From assembly GCA_027067015.1 (NCBI GenBank), contig JAMOMS010000225.1, positions 1 through 7,585 on the forward strand: a DNA stretch of 7,585 bases, in the 5' to 3' direction. Below are positions 1 to 5,686 of the stretch, in pieces; positions within the stretch are counted from its first letter, which is position 1, and every line of letters starts with the position of its first letter. The notes beneath the pieces were generated by a model. That model ran no database searches, was not told the DNA's origin, and saw only the letters and a program-made list of their open reading frames with translations. This DNA comes from Campylobacterales bacterium (GTDB lineage: Bacteria; Campylobacterota; Campylobacteria; Campylobacterales; Hydrogenimonadaceae). Made by a program: the position numbers and the translations under genes.

Positions 1-584
1 AGGTAGGCTTCTACCTTGGTGTCATAGCGGAAATCACTATCGTCTATTTCGATGCTAAGCATCGGTTGGAAGTCTTGCATAATATTGGCAAAAAGAAATT
101 GATTGATATGGCAGTCAAAATGTCCCAGTAGCTCTATGCCCGCCTCAAATGCCGGCATAGGTGTATTTTCTTTCGATTCCACAACAAAGCCGCTCTCCGT
201 AGCAAAAAGTATGCTTGCGCGTTGCATATCAAAAGGGCTATAGAGGGTTTGACGCTCCATATTGTTTTTGGCGTACACCAAGACATTGAAATAGAAATCC
301 ATAAAGTCCTTATTGACTATATTCCCCAGGCTTCCGATACTCTCCATTACATTGAAATATTGCCGCTTGGCGTAACGGTAGGTATGCTCTTGCTCTTGGA
401 TCACCTCAAATTTGGAAATCTTGCCGGTTTGGAGGAACTCTTCAAGGTCTTGCTTGGTGAAGTATTTTTCCAGCAGGGCAATAATTCTTCTCTTTGTTTT
501 TGCATCTCTTTTCCAGTTAAAGTAGCTTTGTGTAGAGAAACCAAATAGTTCAGACATCAGTTGTTCTATTCTTTTTTTGCTCAT
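1..584 (-). CDS. Putative HTH regulator, 5' part (runs off the left edge)
   Basis: Open frame on the minus strand from ATG at 584-582 to the window edge, 194 codons and still open, so the C-terminus is missing. The start is supported by a GGAAGG ribosome binding site about 6 nt upstream. Residues 1-55 contain a segment FGFSTQSYFNWKRD (14-27) that resembles the recognition-helix region of Cro/CI-type helix-turn-helix proteins, followed by LLEKYFTKQDLEEFLQTGKI (38-57). The rest (60-194) matches no family I recognise; it is predicted soluble with no signal peptide or membrane segment. The gene is divergent from the long rightward operon and shares a 156-bp control region with it, as many element repressors or activators do. 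That suggests, but does not show, that it regulates the operon. It could instead be another accessory gene or a flanking chromosomal gene. Confidence 0.7.
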   Translation of the reverse strand, partial: MSKKRIEQLMSELFGFSTQSYFNWKRDAKTKRRIIALLEKYFTKQDLEEFLQTGKISKFEVIQEQEHTYRYAKRQYFNVMESIGSLGNIVNKDFMDFYFNVLVYAKNNMERQTLYSPFDMQRASILFATESGFVVESKENTPMPAFEAGIELLGHFDCHINQFLFANIMQDFQPMLSIEIDDSDFRYDTKVEAY

Positions 585-607
585 AAATGCCTTCCACCCA
601 TTAATTG

Positions 608-635
608 TTAATAGTAATTTTACCAAATTTGTCAA
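608..635 (-). promoter_or_regulatory. Promoter for the leftward gene
   Basis: On the minus strand a perfect -35 TTGACA (complement of 630-635) is followed after 16 nt by TATTAA (complement of 608-613), a 4/6 match to the -10 consensus. Transcription would start near 600, leaving a short leader before the ATG at 584. The -10 box lies inside GTTAATAGTAA (607-617), which recurs as GTTGATAGTAA at 719-729 beside the start of the divergent operon. Confidence 0.5.
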
Positions 636-661
636 TTTTTAATAAATTATTAGCATTTTCC

Positions 662-690
662 TTGACTTATCAAATAATTAGTAGTACAAT
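662..690 (+). promoter_or_regulatory. Sigma-70 promoter of the rightward element operon
   Basis: TTGACT (662-667), a 17-nt spacer and TACAAT (685-690), each a 5/6 match to consensus at ideal spacing, in very AT-rich DNA. Transcription would start near 697, about 45 nt before the first ATG. No other comparably good promoter was noticed before ribB on this strand, so this may drive the whole 741-7083 gene run. Confidence 0.7.
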
Positions 691-696
691 TCTAAA

Positions 697-725
697 TATC
701 AACAGCTAACAATAAACAGTTGATA
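697..725 (+). promoter_or_regulatory. Inverted repeat at the expected transcription start, possible operator
   Basis: TATCAAC (697-703) and GTTGATA (719-725) form a perfect 7-bp inverted repeat with a 15-nt spacer, starting where transcription from the 662-690 promoter should begin. Inside the spacer TAACAAT (707-713) is the reverse complement of ATTGTTA at 604-610, next to the leftward -10 box. The right arm begins GTTGATAGTAA (719-729), a 10/11 match to 607-617. Repressor binding is inferred; an mRNA leader hairpin is the alternative. Confidence 0.4.
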
Positions 726-740
726 GTAAAGGTGTCTAAA

Positions 741-947
741 ATGAAGATGTCAAACTGGATAACTCCTAAAGACTTAAGTAGAGGTATTGATGATTTGCCT
801 CCAATTCCAATTAATACTCAAAATTATCTAAGGTCTCAAAAAAAAATCCAATATACGAAAGTAGGAAGGTCTGTTCTTTATAAAAAAGAATGGATTGAAG
901 AGTATTTAGAACGAAATATGCGCAAAGCCTGTTCAAAGGAAGCCTAA
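741..947 (+). CDS. Small AlpA/excisionase-type helix-turn-helix protein
   Basis: A 68-aa protein. I choose ATG 741 because AAAGGTG (728-734) sits 6 nt upstream; an in-frame TTG at 720 has no such site, and ATG 747 is also possible. The order of elements fits the single-domain MerR/AlpA-like excisionase fold: WITPKDLS near the N-terminus (first helix), a poorly conserved turn, then YTKVGRSVLYKKEWIEEYLERN, where KVGRSVLY is the beta-wing and the last helix follows. Such proteins act as recombination directionality factors or transcription activators in integrative elements. It is the first gene of the operon, its stop codon directly abuts the next ATG (TAAATG), and it is more AT-rich than the genes after it. 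Whether it is the excisionase or a transcriptional regulator cannot be decided; a second protein of this class lies next to the integrase at 5687-5911. Confidence 0.65.
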   Translation: MKMSNWITPKDLSRGIDDLPPIPINTQNYLRSQKKIQYTKVGRSVLYKKEWIEEYLERNMRKACSKEA

Positions 948-1745
948 ATGTCAATGGACATAATGACCTTGGTGTTTAAAACCCCTTATAAGCCGACGCC
1001 TAAAGTGGTACTGCTTTGCTTGGGCGACAACGCCAATGACCAGGGGCAATGTCACCCCAGCCTCAAAACCATCAGCCAAAAGAGTTCCATCAGCACATCC
1101 AACCTCAATTATGTGCTCAATACCTTTGAGGCGATCAAAATGATTAGCCGAAAAAGGCGCAAACGAGACAACGGAAGCAATACATCCACCCTCTATCAAA
1201 TCAACATCGCCAAACTTAAAGATGTTGCGTTTAGCGAAGGGAAAGCACGCCAAGCTTATCTCAAAGAGTTTGAGGTGAAATACAAGCAGATCGTTGACCC
1301 GAAAGGCAAGCGAAAAAAGAGCAAAAACCAATCATTGGACAAGGGGGCAAACCAACCATTGGATAAGGGTAAAAACCAACAGTTGGACAAGCTTATCCAA
1401 CCTATTGGACAACTATATGAACCATCAGTGAACCATCAAAGAGAAGATATTGACATATCTTCTCTCTCTAAGAGAGCGGATTTTTTGAAATCTCAGCTTG
1501 ATTTTATCAACTGGGCAAGAGCGCATTATAAAGACCTCTCCATTAACACTGTAGATGAAAACACCAAAGAAAAAATCGTTATCTGCGTCGATGCCGACGG
1601 CCTGCTTTATAACAAACTTACCGGCAAGCATTTTAGAGGAACAAGAGCGCTAAAGATGTGGGCGAACCTCTATCGGCACGCGCTTAACAATCCCGAACCG
1701 TTTTTAAAAATCACAAAGGAGGAAACAACCGATGAAACCAGTTAA
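948..1745 (+). CDS. Lambda-O-like replication initiator with internal iterons
   Basis: A 265-aa protein; AAGGAAG lies 6 nt before ATG 948. Residues about 15-88 read as a winged helix of the HTH_36/phage-RepO type: CHPSLKTISQKSSISTSNLN matches the typical 'P-S-x-x-T-L-A-x-x-x-G-x-S' turn, ISRKRRKRDNGSNTSTLYQI the wing. A basic segment (119-126) leads into a linker (127-165) with the repeat NQ-x-LDK, encoded by DNA repeats that look like origin iterons. The C-terminal part (about 175-255) is not recognised; in lambda O and relatives this half recruits the helicase or its loader. The role inferred is initiation of replication of the excised element by binding the iterons inside its own gene. It overlaps the next gene by 14 nt. 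The initiator call is a family-level inference; a transcription factor with a repetitive linker is the alternative. Confidence 0.65.
   Translation: MSMDIMTLVFKTPYKPTPKVVLLCLGDNANDQGQCHPSLKTISQKSSISTSNLNYVLNTFEAIKMISRKRRKRDNGSNTSTLYQINIAKLKDVAFSEGKARQAYLKEFEVKYKQIVDPKGKRKKSKNQSLDKGANQPLDKGKNQQLDKLIQPIGQLYEPSVNHQREDIDISSLSKRADFLKSQLDFINWARAHYKDLSINTVDENTKEKIVICVDADGLLYNKLTGKHFRGTRALKMWANLYRHALNNPEPFLKITKEETTDETS
1328..1408. repeat. Four iteron-like palindromic repeats, putative replication origin
   Basis: Four short palindromes lie in phase: CCAATCATTGG (1328-1338), CCAACCATTGG (1352-1362), CCAACAGTTGG (1376-1386) and CCAACCTATTGG (1397-1408). The first three are exactly 24 bp apart, the fourth 21 bp on. 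Each is preceded by A-rich or ATC sequence and followed by AYAA (ACAAG, ATAAG, ACAAG, ACAAC). Bacteriophage lambda has the same design: four iterons, each an inverted repeat, inside the O gene. Because they encode a hydrophilic linker, the constraint appears to be on DNA rather than on protein. Confidence 0.6.
1440..1465. repeat. Perfect 11-bp hairpin just after the iterons
   Basis: AGAGAAGATAT (1440-1450), loop TGAC, then ATATCTTCTCT (1455-1465): a perfect 11-bp stem with a 4-nt loop, 31 bp past the last iteron and inside the initiator gene. A second small palindrome, CTCTCT-A-AGAGAG (1464-1476), abuts it. No T-run follows, so it is not an intrinsic terminator. Its place beside the iterons suggests part of an origin (for example priming or unwinding), but an mRNA structure is equally possible. 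Confidence 0.55.
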
Positions 1746-2013
1746 GGCAACGGATTTTTTTGAGTGGCTCCAGGGAGAGCTAACGGCATTTTGTTCCATT
1801 CTGCGTATTTCGGAGACATACGCCAAAGAGCTTTTGGACGGCGATAAAGAGTTGAATGCAGCCTACAGCCGGTTGGCGGCTCATCTTATGCAAACGCACC
1901 CCAAGCCCGTCAACGGAGCCGATGCGCTCCTGCTGGCGCTTGAGCGGCTGGAAATAAAGCTCCAAACGATTATGGAAACGGTACAGAGTGTATCTCCCAC
2001 GCTGGAGCTTTGA
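1732..2013 (+). CDS. 93-aa protein of unknown function
   Basis: ATG 1732 has a strong AAAGGAGG (1715-1722) 9 nt upstream, inside the end of the initiator gene, with a 14-nt overlap. The product is soluble and mostly helical in appearance. Residues about 9-48 (FFEWLQGELTAFCSILRISE and onward to the region around SRLAAH) could form a compact helical domain; residues 60-85 (DALLLALERLEIKLQTIMET) could form an amphipathic or coiled-coil helix suited to dimerisation. There is no signal peptide, membrane segment or metal motif. I do not recognise a family. Position between the replication gene and the transfer genes allows either a replication-accessory or a regulatory role; neither is shown by the sequence. 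Confidence 0.7.
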   Translation: MKPVKATDFFEWLQGELTAFCSILRISETYAKELLDGDKELNAAYSRLAAHLMQTHPKPVNGADALLLALERLEIKLQTIMETVQSVSPTLEL

Positions 2014-2044
2014 AAATTCATCACAACACAAAGGAGAACGACAG

Positions 2045-2854
2045 ATGAAAACACTTAAAAACTTTGGAATTTCGGTAGCGGTGGCTTCTATGCTCTTTAG
2101 TACTTCAGCCAATAGCGGAAGCGTTGGCGGCTTCGGCTCAGCATTAGAGGTCACACAAGAAGCTCAGTGGGCGGCGGACATTGGTGATAGAGCCGCCGCC
2201 TATACCCAGCAGTTGCAACAGTACGCTACCCAACTTCAGCAATACTACCAGCAGGTACAAGAGTGGGAACGCAAAGTAATGGGCTTGCGGATGATGGTAT
2301 CCAATATAGGCACGCTTCCTGAGAATATGAAAGATCAGTTTATTAATATGGCACGCCAAATGAAAGACCAAATGGAACAAGGTCAAGCCATTGCCTATAC
2401 CGCCGCTAACATTGACGATCAGTTTAACAAGATCTTCAAGGGCTATGACTACTTTTTGGAGCAGAGTAACGCTTCTACCCAAAGTTTTCAAGCTGCATAT
2501 AAAACGATGTATCAAAGCACCCGTGATACAGCGTTAAACGCCTTAAAAACACTTGGTATCCAAGAGCAAGACTTGCAAAACGACCAAGTATTTATGGCAA
2601 AGCTACGCACAGCAATGAACAGTGCTGAGGGTACAGAAGCAGCCATAGCGGTAGCCAATCAACTTACCTACCATCAAACGGAGGCATTGCAAAAACTTCA
2701 AAAGACCGTAATGACCCAGGCGAACTTACAGGCGCAATATATCGCTGAGCAAAACCAGGAAAAACAGATGTCAAAAGCGGCGGTGGAAGCTTTTGCACCA
2801 GAACCCGAAGATAGTGGCAGTGATGATCGCTCACCTCTTCGTTATCAAAACTAA
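2045..2854 (+). CDS. trbJ: TrbJ/VirB5-type conjugative transfer protein
   Basis: A 269-aa exported protein. ATG 2045 is chosen over an in-frame upstream ATG at 1988 because AAAGGAG (2030-2036) lies 8 nt before it and a signal peptide follows (hydrophobic core about residues 8-20, probable cleavage after SANS at 24). The mature part is glutamine-rich and helical: YTQQLQQYATQLQQYYQQVQ (53-72) and the segment from GTEAAIAVANQLTYHQTEAL (196-215) through QLQAQ-like repeats (to about 240) are typical of the P-type TrbJ family, whose RP4 member is of similar size. TrbJ is the VirB5-like minor pilin or adhesin of the mating apparatus, in the periplasm and pilus. The last 21 residues are a charged tail, FAPEPEDSGSDDRSPLRYQ plus N, nearly repeated at the end of the next protein. 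It is followed by a lipoprotein and TrbL, the same order as in RP4 (trbJ-trbK-trbL). Confidence 0.85.
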   Translation: MKTLKNFGISVAVASMLFSTSANSGSVGGFGSALEVTQEAQWAADIGDRAAAYTQQLQQYATQLQQYYQQVQEWERKVMGLRMMVSNIGTLPENMKDQFINMARQMKDQMEQGQAIAYTAANIDDQFNKIFKGYDYFLEQSNASTQSFQAAYKTMYQSTRDTALNALKTLGIQEQDLQNDQVFMAKLRTAMNSAEGTEAAIAVANQLTYHQTEALQKLQKTVMTQANLQAQYIAEQNQEKQMSKAAVEAFAPEPEDSGSDDRSPLRYQN

Positions 2855-2863
2855 GGAGTAGAG

Positions 2864-3046
2864 ATGAAACACATTATGACTTTGGCGTTCAGCCTCTTTA
2901 TCGCGGTAATGATGCTTTCAGGGTGCGAAAAAAAAGAACAAACACCCCAAAAAGAGAAGCCAGGCATTAATAACTTTGAGAATTTCGCACCGGCTCCCGA
3001 TGATACTACCGGTGATGACCGTTCCCCCATAAGGTACCAGAAATGA
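2864..3046 (+). CDS. trbK: TrbK-like small lipoprotein, putative entry-exclusion protein
   Basis: A 60-aa lipoprotein starting 9 nt after the trbJ stop, with AAGGAG overlapping that stop. Residues 1-20 form a signal peptide ending in the lipobox LSGC with Cys21 as lipidation site. The remainder is charged (EKKEQTPQKEKPG) and ends in FAPAPDDTTGDDRSPIRYQ plus K, closely matching the C-terminus of TrbJ. Size, lipobox and position between trbJ and trbL are those of TrbK of IncP plasmids, the lipoprotein by which a recipient cell excludes entry of the same plasmid. Sequence identity to TrbK beyond these traits cannot be judged here, so the symbol rests on synteny and type. Its stop codon overlaps the next start (ATGA). 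Confidence 0.6.
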   Translation: MKHIMTLAFSLFIAVMMLSGCEKKEQTPQKEKPGINNFENFAPAPDDTTGDDRSPIRYQK

Positions 3047-3234
3047 AAAGCGTGATTGAAACCTACATTGAAGTAGCGGTGTACGCACTTTTTATCGTGT
3101 ACGGGTGTGAGGTGATGCTAAGCGAAGAGGGCAATCGAGCCATCTTCGGCGCGGTGATGGTTACCGTAAGTGTTGTGCGTATCGGGTGGCTCAATTACCG
3201 TTGGAAGCAGCAAGGAGAGAGCAATGGCACATAA
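3043..3234 (+). CDS. 63-aa membrane protein inserted between trbK and trbL
   Basis: ATG 3043 overlaps the TrbK-like stop by 4 nt (ATGA), indicating translational coupling, and the 3' end overlaps trbL by 11 nt. The protein has two hydrophobic stretches, about residues 8-27 and 33-50, separated by the short charged loop SEEGNR, and ends in a basic-polar tail (YRWKQQGESNGT). The likely form is an inner-membrane hairpin with both ends on the same side. I recognise no family and RP4 has no counterpart at this place. The tight overlaps suggest it is made together with TrbK and TrbL and may act with them, for example as an immunity or assembly factor; that is inference. Confidence 0.65.
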   Translation: MKSVIETYIEVAVYALFIVYGCEVMLSEEGNRAIFGAVMVTVSVVRIGWLNYRWKQQGESNGT

Positions 3235-4519
3235 ACGATATTTTCTTTTTGGGGCGTTGATGCTTTTTATCGCTTTTTCCCCCGATTTATCGGCGCAGGA
3301 TGTAACGCTTAATAACCTTCCGTCTCACGTGATGGATACTTTTGACCATTACATCAAAACCTTTTACGATCCTATCAAAGCACCGGCTAAATGGCTCTTT
3401 GTCACCTTGGGACTTATTCAGATGGTTTTGACTTTTGGATTTATGTTTATGCGCGGAGAGCTTGAGATGGGTGTGGTTATGGCGGCATTGATTCGCTTTG
3501 TGTTGCTCTTTGGGCTCTTTTTGGCATTTTTCGATAATCCTCAATGGATGAAAGATATTTTCAACGGTTTTACCGAGTTGGCAGACCGTGCTACCCACGG
3601 CAATGTTTCCAGCTTGGATAAGGCAGTAGAGAATATCAAAGTGATGTGGTACTTCATCTGGGCAAAGGTATCCAATAACAGTTGGCACCATATTCCAGAA
3701 TCGCTGGGACTGATTACACTGGGTACCATTGAAACTATAGTGGTAGCTATTCTTATCGGGTATGCGCTGATGAACTACGGCTTTTTTGTCTTTAGCCTCT
3801 ATGTCGGCGTCTTTTGGCTGGGATTTGGAAGCTTTGAGTTTACGCGACCCTGGGCGATTAACAGCGTGGTCAATATTATTCGATGGGGCGCAAAATGGAT
3901 GATGCAGTTACTCATCATCTCTGTAACGTTTGCCATTATCTATGACGCAATGGTGGATGCTTGGAGTGATCTGTATGAGTATGTCACCTTGGTGATCGTC
4001 TCACTCATTATGGTCACGATCTCTTTTGGAAGCAGTGCGTTTGTGGATAGCTACTTCAACGGTCACGGCGGCGGAGACAATAGCGTGGGCGTGCAGATGG
4101 CGCAAGCCTTTGTCTCCAACTCCGTTAGAAACATCTCCCGCGGAGCGCAACATGGAGCCTCAGCCGGTTACAGCGCCGTCAAAGAGGCGGCGGCAGCGGG
4201 TGGAGACGGCGGAAGCAAGGGCGGCGCAATTAAAACAGCACTCAAAGCCACCGGCGGCGCGGCCGTCGGTGCGGCGGCGGGGATGACAGCCGGCGCGGTG
4301 CGTAGCTTTACGGGCGGTAGCTCCCAGACGGTAGGGCAAGGTAGCGGCGCATTTGCCGCTAAAGCTGCCGGCAAGACGATTAAAGGCGGTATGGCGGTTG
4401 CCAGCGCACCCGCCAAAGCCGGTGAGAAGATCGGTGAAGCCATTCAAAAGAAGATGAACAAAGACCGCACGGGCTTTGATATGAGCCAGCTCAGTAGCGG
4501 CGAAATCAAACAAGCATAA
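3224..4519 (+). CDS. trbL: TrbL/VirB6-type inner-membrane channel protein
   Basis: A 431-aa protein. ATG 3224 is chosen because AAGGAGAG lies a few nt upstream and a signal sequence follows (residues 5-24, ending LSA); an upstream in-frame ATG at 3170 would lack both. Hydrophobic segments lie at about 55-75, 82-104, 162-182, 186-204, 224-244 and 253-273, giving five or six membrane passes. The segment FTRPWAINSVVNIIRWGAKW (206-225) fits the conserved TrbL pattern. From about 303 to 410 the protein is a Gly/Ala-rich low-complexity tail with basic residues, as in other TrbL proteins, encoded by the most GC-rich DNA of the window. TrbL is the polytopic channel component of P-type conjugation systems and in related systems the donor partner sensed by the exclusion lipoprotein. 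No other T4SS core gene follows; an ATPase gene starts 15 nt downstream. Confidence 0.88.
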   Translation: MAHKRYFLFGALMLFIAFSPDLSAQDVTLNNLPSHVMDTFDHYIKTFYDPIKAPAKWLFVTLGLIQMVLTFGFMFMRGELEMGVVMAALIRFVLLFGLFLAFFDNPQWMKDIFNGFTELADRATHGNVSSLDKAVENIKVMWYFIWAKVSNNSWHHIPESLGLITLGTIETIVVAILIGYALMNYGFFVFSLYVGVFWLGFGSFEFTRPWAINSVVNIIRWGAKWMMQLLIISVTFAIIYDAMVDAWSDLYEYVTLVIVSLIMVTISFGSSAFVDSYFNGHGGGDNSVGVQMAQAFVSNSVRNISRGAQHGASAGYSAVKEAAAAGGDGGSKGGAIKTALKATGGAAVGAAAGMTAGAVRSFTGGSSQTVGQGSGAFAAKAAGKTIKGGMAVASAPAKAGEKIGEAIQKKMNKDRTGFDMSQLSSGEIKQA

Positions 4520-4533
4520 AAGGAGACAGAACA

Positions 4534-5298
4534 ATGACAATCGCAGTCGTAAACACAAAAGGCGGAGCAAGTAAATCTACCGTTGCGTTCCAGGTAGCGG
4601 CGGCTTCCTTCCTGGCAAAAAATGAGGATGTCAAGCTCATTGAGTTTGACGATGAAAACAAAGACAGCGCGACTTTTTCCCATTCCCAGATCCAAACCGA
4701 GCAAGTGGAGATCGGCAACGGCACCGACGTGGAAGAGGTACTCAAAAGCACGCTGCTAATTTCCAAAGAGCAAAATATCGTCATCGATGTGGGCGGCAAC
4801 AAAACCACCACCATCATCATTGAGGGATTGAAAAAGACACGGCTTTATCGCAAGATCGATCTTTTTATCATTCCGATGAGCGGAGGATACCAAGATTTGA
4901 AAAATGCGGAAAAAACGTTTGAGATCATCAAGGAATTTGGTGTACCGGTGATTTTTGCGCTTTCACGGGTGCGTAACCCCAAACGGCTCCATTTCCAATA
5001 CGGCGATTTTTTCCAAACCTTTCCTGGGGCGAGGCATATCATCCTTACCGAAAGCGATGTGATCGACTTGAGCCGCCAAAACGGGAAATCGGTATTTGAA
5101 ATCGCTCACGATAAAGAGAAAAAAGAGGCCCTTGAAGCACTGCTGGATGAGGCGTTTGACGCGGACGATAACCGCAAAATCGGACAAATCAGCACACTGC
5201 TGCAAATTTTCGATGAGAGCGAGGAATATCTAAAAGATATACTCACTCCGGCCTTTGAAGTCATAGAAAAAAGGGTATCCGATGGGTGCGCGGCGTAA
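4534..5298 (+). CDS. ParA/MinD-family ATPase, TraL-like
   Basis: A 254-aa cytoplasmic ATPase with AGGAGA 8 nt before ATG 4534. Residues 9-16, KGGASKST, are the deviant Walker A motif with the signature lysine (Lys9) and the phosphate-binding Lys14. LIEFDDENKDSATF (35-48) fits the switch-I region. The switch-II region IVIDVGGNK (82-90) keeps the aspartate but has GG instead of the usual P-x-x, reminiscent of 'VIDNG' in RP4 TraL rather than of true plasmid ParA. IIPMSGGYQD (about 106-115) corresponds to the next conserved strand. No ParB gene is adjacent, and the next gene is TraJ-like, so a relaxosome or transfer role (TraL/VirC1-type) is more likely than partition. Partition or a copy-control role remains possible. 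It overlaps the next gene by 17 nt. Confidence 0.75.
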   Translation: MTIAVVNTKGGASKSTVAFQVAAASFLAKNEDVKLIEFDDENKDSATFSHSQIQTEQVEIGNGTDVEEVLKSTLLISKEQNIVIDVGGNKTTTIIIEGLKKTRLYRKIDLFIIPMSGGYQDLKNAEKTFEIIKEFGVPVIFALSRVRNPKRLHFQYGDFFQTFPGARHIILTESDVIDLSRQNGKSVFEIAHDKEKKEALEALLDEAFDADDNRKIGQISTLLQIFDESEEYLKDILTPAFEVIEKRVSDGCAA

Positions 5299-5677
5299 AA
5301 AATCGGAAAAACGGCAACGCAACGCGCACATTATGGTGCGCGTCACCGAAGAGGAAAAAGAGCAGATTCGCTTCAAAGCGGCAATGACGGGCTATCCCCG
5401 TCGTACAGGGACATATATGCGCAAAGCGGCGCTTAACCTTCCGTTGCGCTCCGTCGTGGACGAAGCGGCGGTGGATGCGCTTTTGCAATCAAGAGCCGAT
5501 CTGAACCGCTTAGGGGGCTTGCTAAAACTTTGGATCACCAAAAACGCGGATGATCCGACGCTTACACTCGGTAAGCGCACCTTTGCCGATGTGGATGAGC
5601 TGCTTTCTACAATTGAAGCGCAGGGGCAAACCCTGCTGGAATACGCCAAAAGATTGATGAAGAGTAAAAAAGCGTAA
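5282..5677 (+). CDS. traJ: TraJ(RP4)/MobC-type relaxosome accessory protein
   Basis: A 131-aa protein; ATG 5282 lies inside the end of the ATPase gene with AGGG upstream. A lysine/arginine-rich N-terminus (4-15) precedes a ribbon-helix-helix domain: strand HIMVRVTEEEKEQIRFKAAM (16-35), then the second helix up to about residue 52. The segment LNRLGGLLKLW (74-84) is almost the same as LGRLGGLLKLW as I recall it from RP4 TraJ, and the following helix (about 102-125) also fits. TraJ of IncP plasmids binds the oriT inverted repeat and recruits the relaxase TraI to the nick site. In RP4 traJ is followed by traI; here the next genes are an HTH gene and the integrase, and no relaxase is seen. No oriT-like gap adjoins the gene. 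Confidence 0.82.
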   Translation: MGARRKKSEKRQRNAHIMVRVTEEEKEQIRFKAAMTGYPRRTGTYMRKAALNLPLRSVVDEAAVDALLQSRADLNRLGGLLKLWITKNADDPTLTLGKRTFADVDELLSTIEAQGQTLLEYAKRLMKSKKA

Positions 5678-5686
5678 GGAAAAACG

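Noticed and set aside
1..16. Short inverted repeat AGGTAG-GCTT-CTACCT at the window edge, and GATGCTAAGCATC at 51-63.
   Set aside because: Both are short, lie inside the leftward coding frame and have no T-run or repeat elsewhere.
222..548. Rightward 108-codon open frame opposite the left gene.
   Set aside because: It has no ribosome binding site and lies antisense to a frame of 194 codons with a good start and sensible protein composition.
1322..1412. The repeated NQ-x-LDK units considered as a protein repeat or a CRISPR-like array.
   Set aside because: The units are only 24 bp with palindromic cores and no spacers; an iteron cluster explains them better.
3282..3302. On the minus strand, CATCCTG-C fits the RP4 nick consensus YATCCTG/Y and adjoins a small inverted repeat CCGAT-TT-ATCGG.
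   Set aside because: It lies in the trbL signal-peptide codons, such an 8-mer is expected about once by chance in this much sequence, and the repeat lies on the wrong side of the nick compared with RP4.
3398..3995. GTCACCTTGG twice in trbL (about 3401 and 3984), similar to the integrase-flanking repeats.
   Set aside because: Both encode V-T-L in membrane segments and match only the hexamer, which occurs several times by chance in the window.
4160..4570. Leftward open frames opposite the Gly/Ala-rich tail of TrbL.
   Set aside because: GC-rich repetitive codons leave the antisense frames free of stops; no start signals and no family resemblance.
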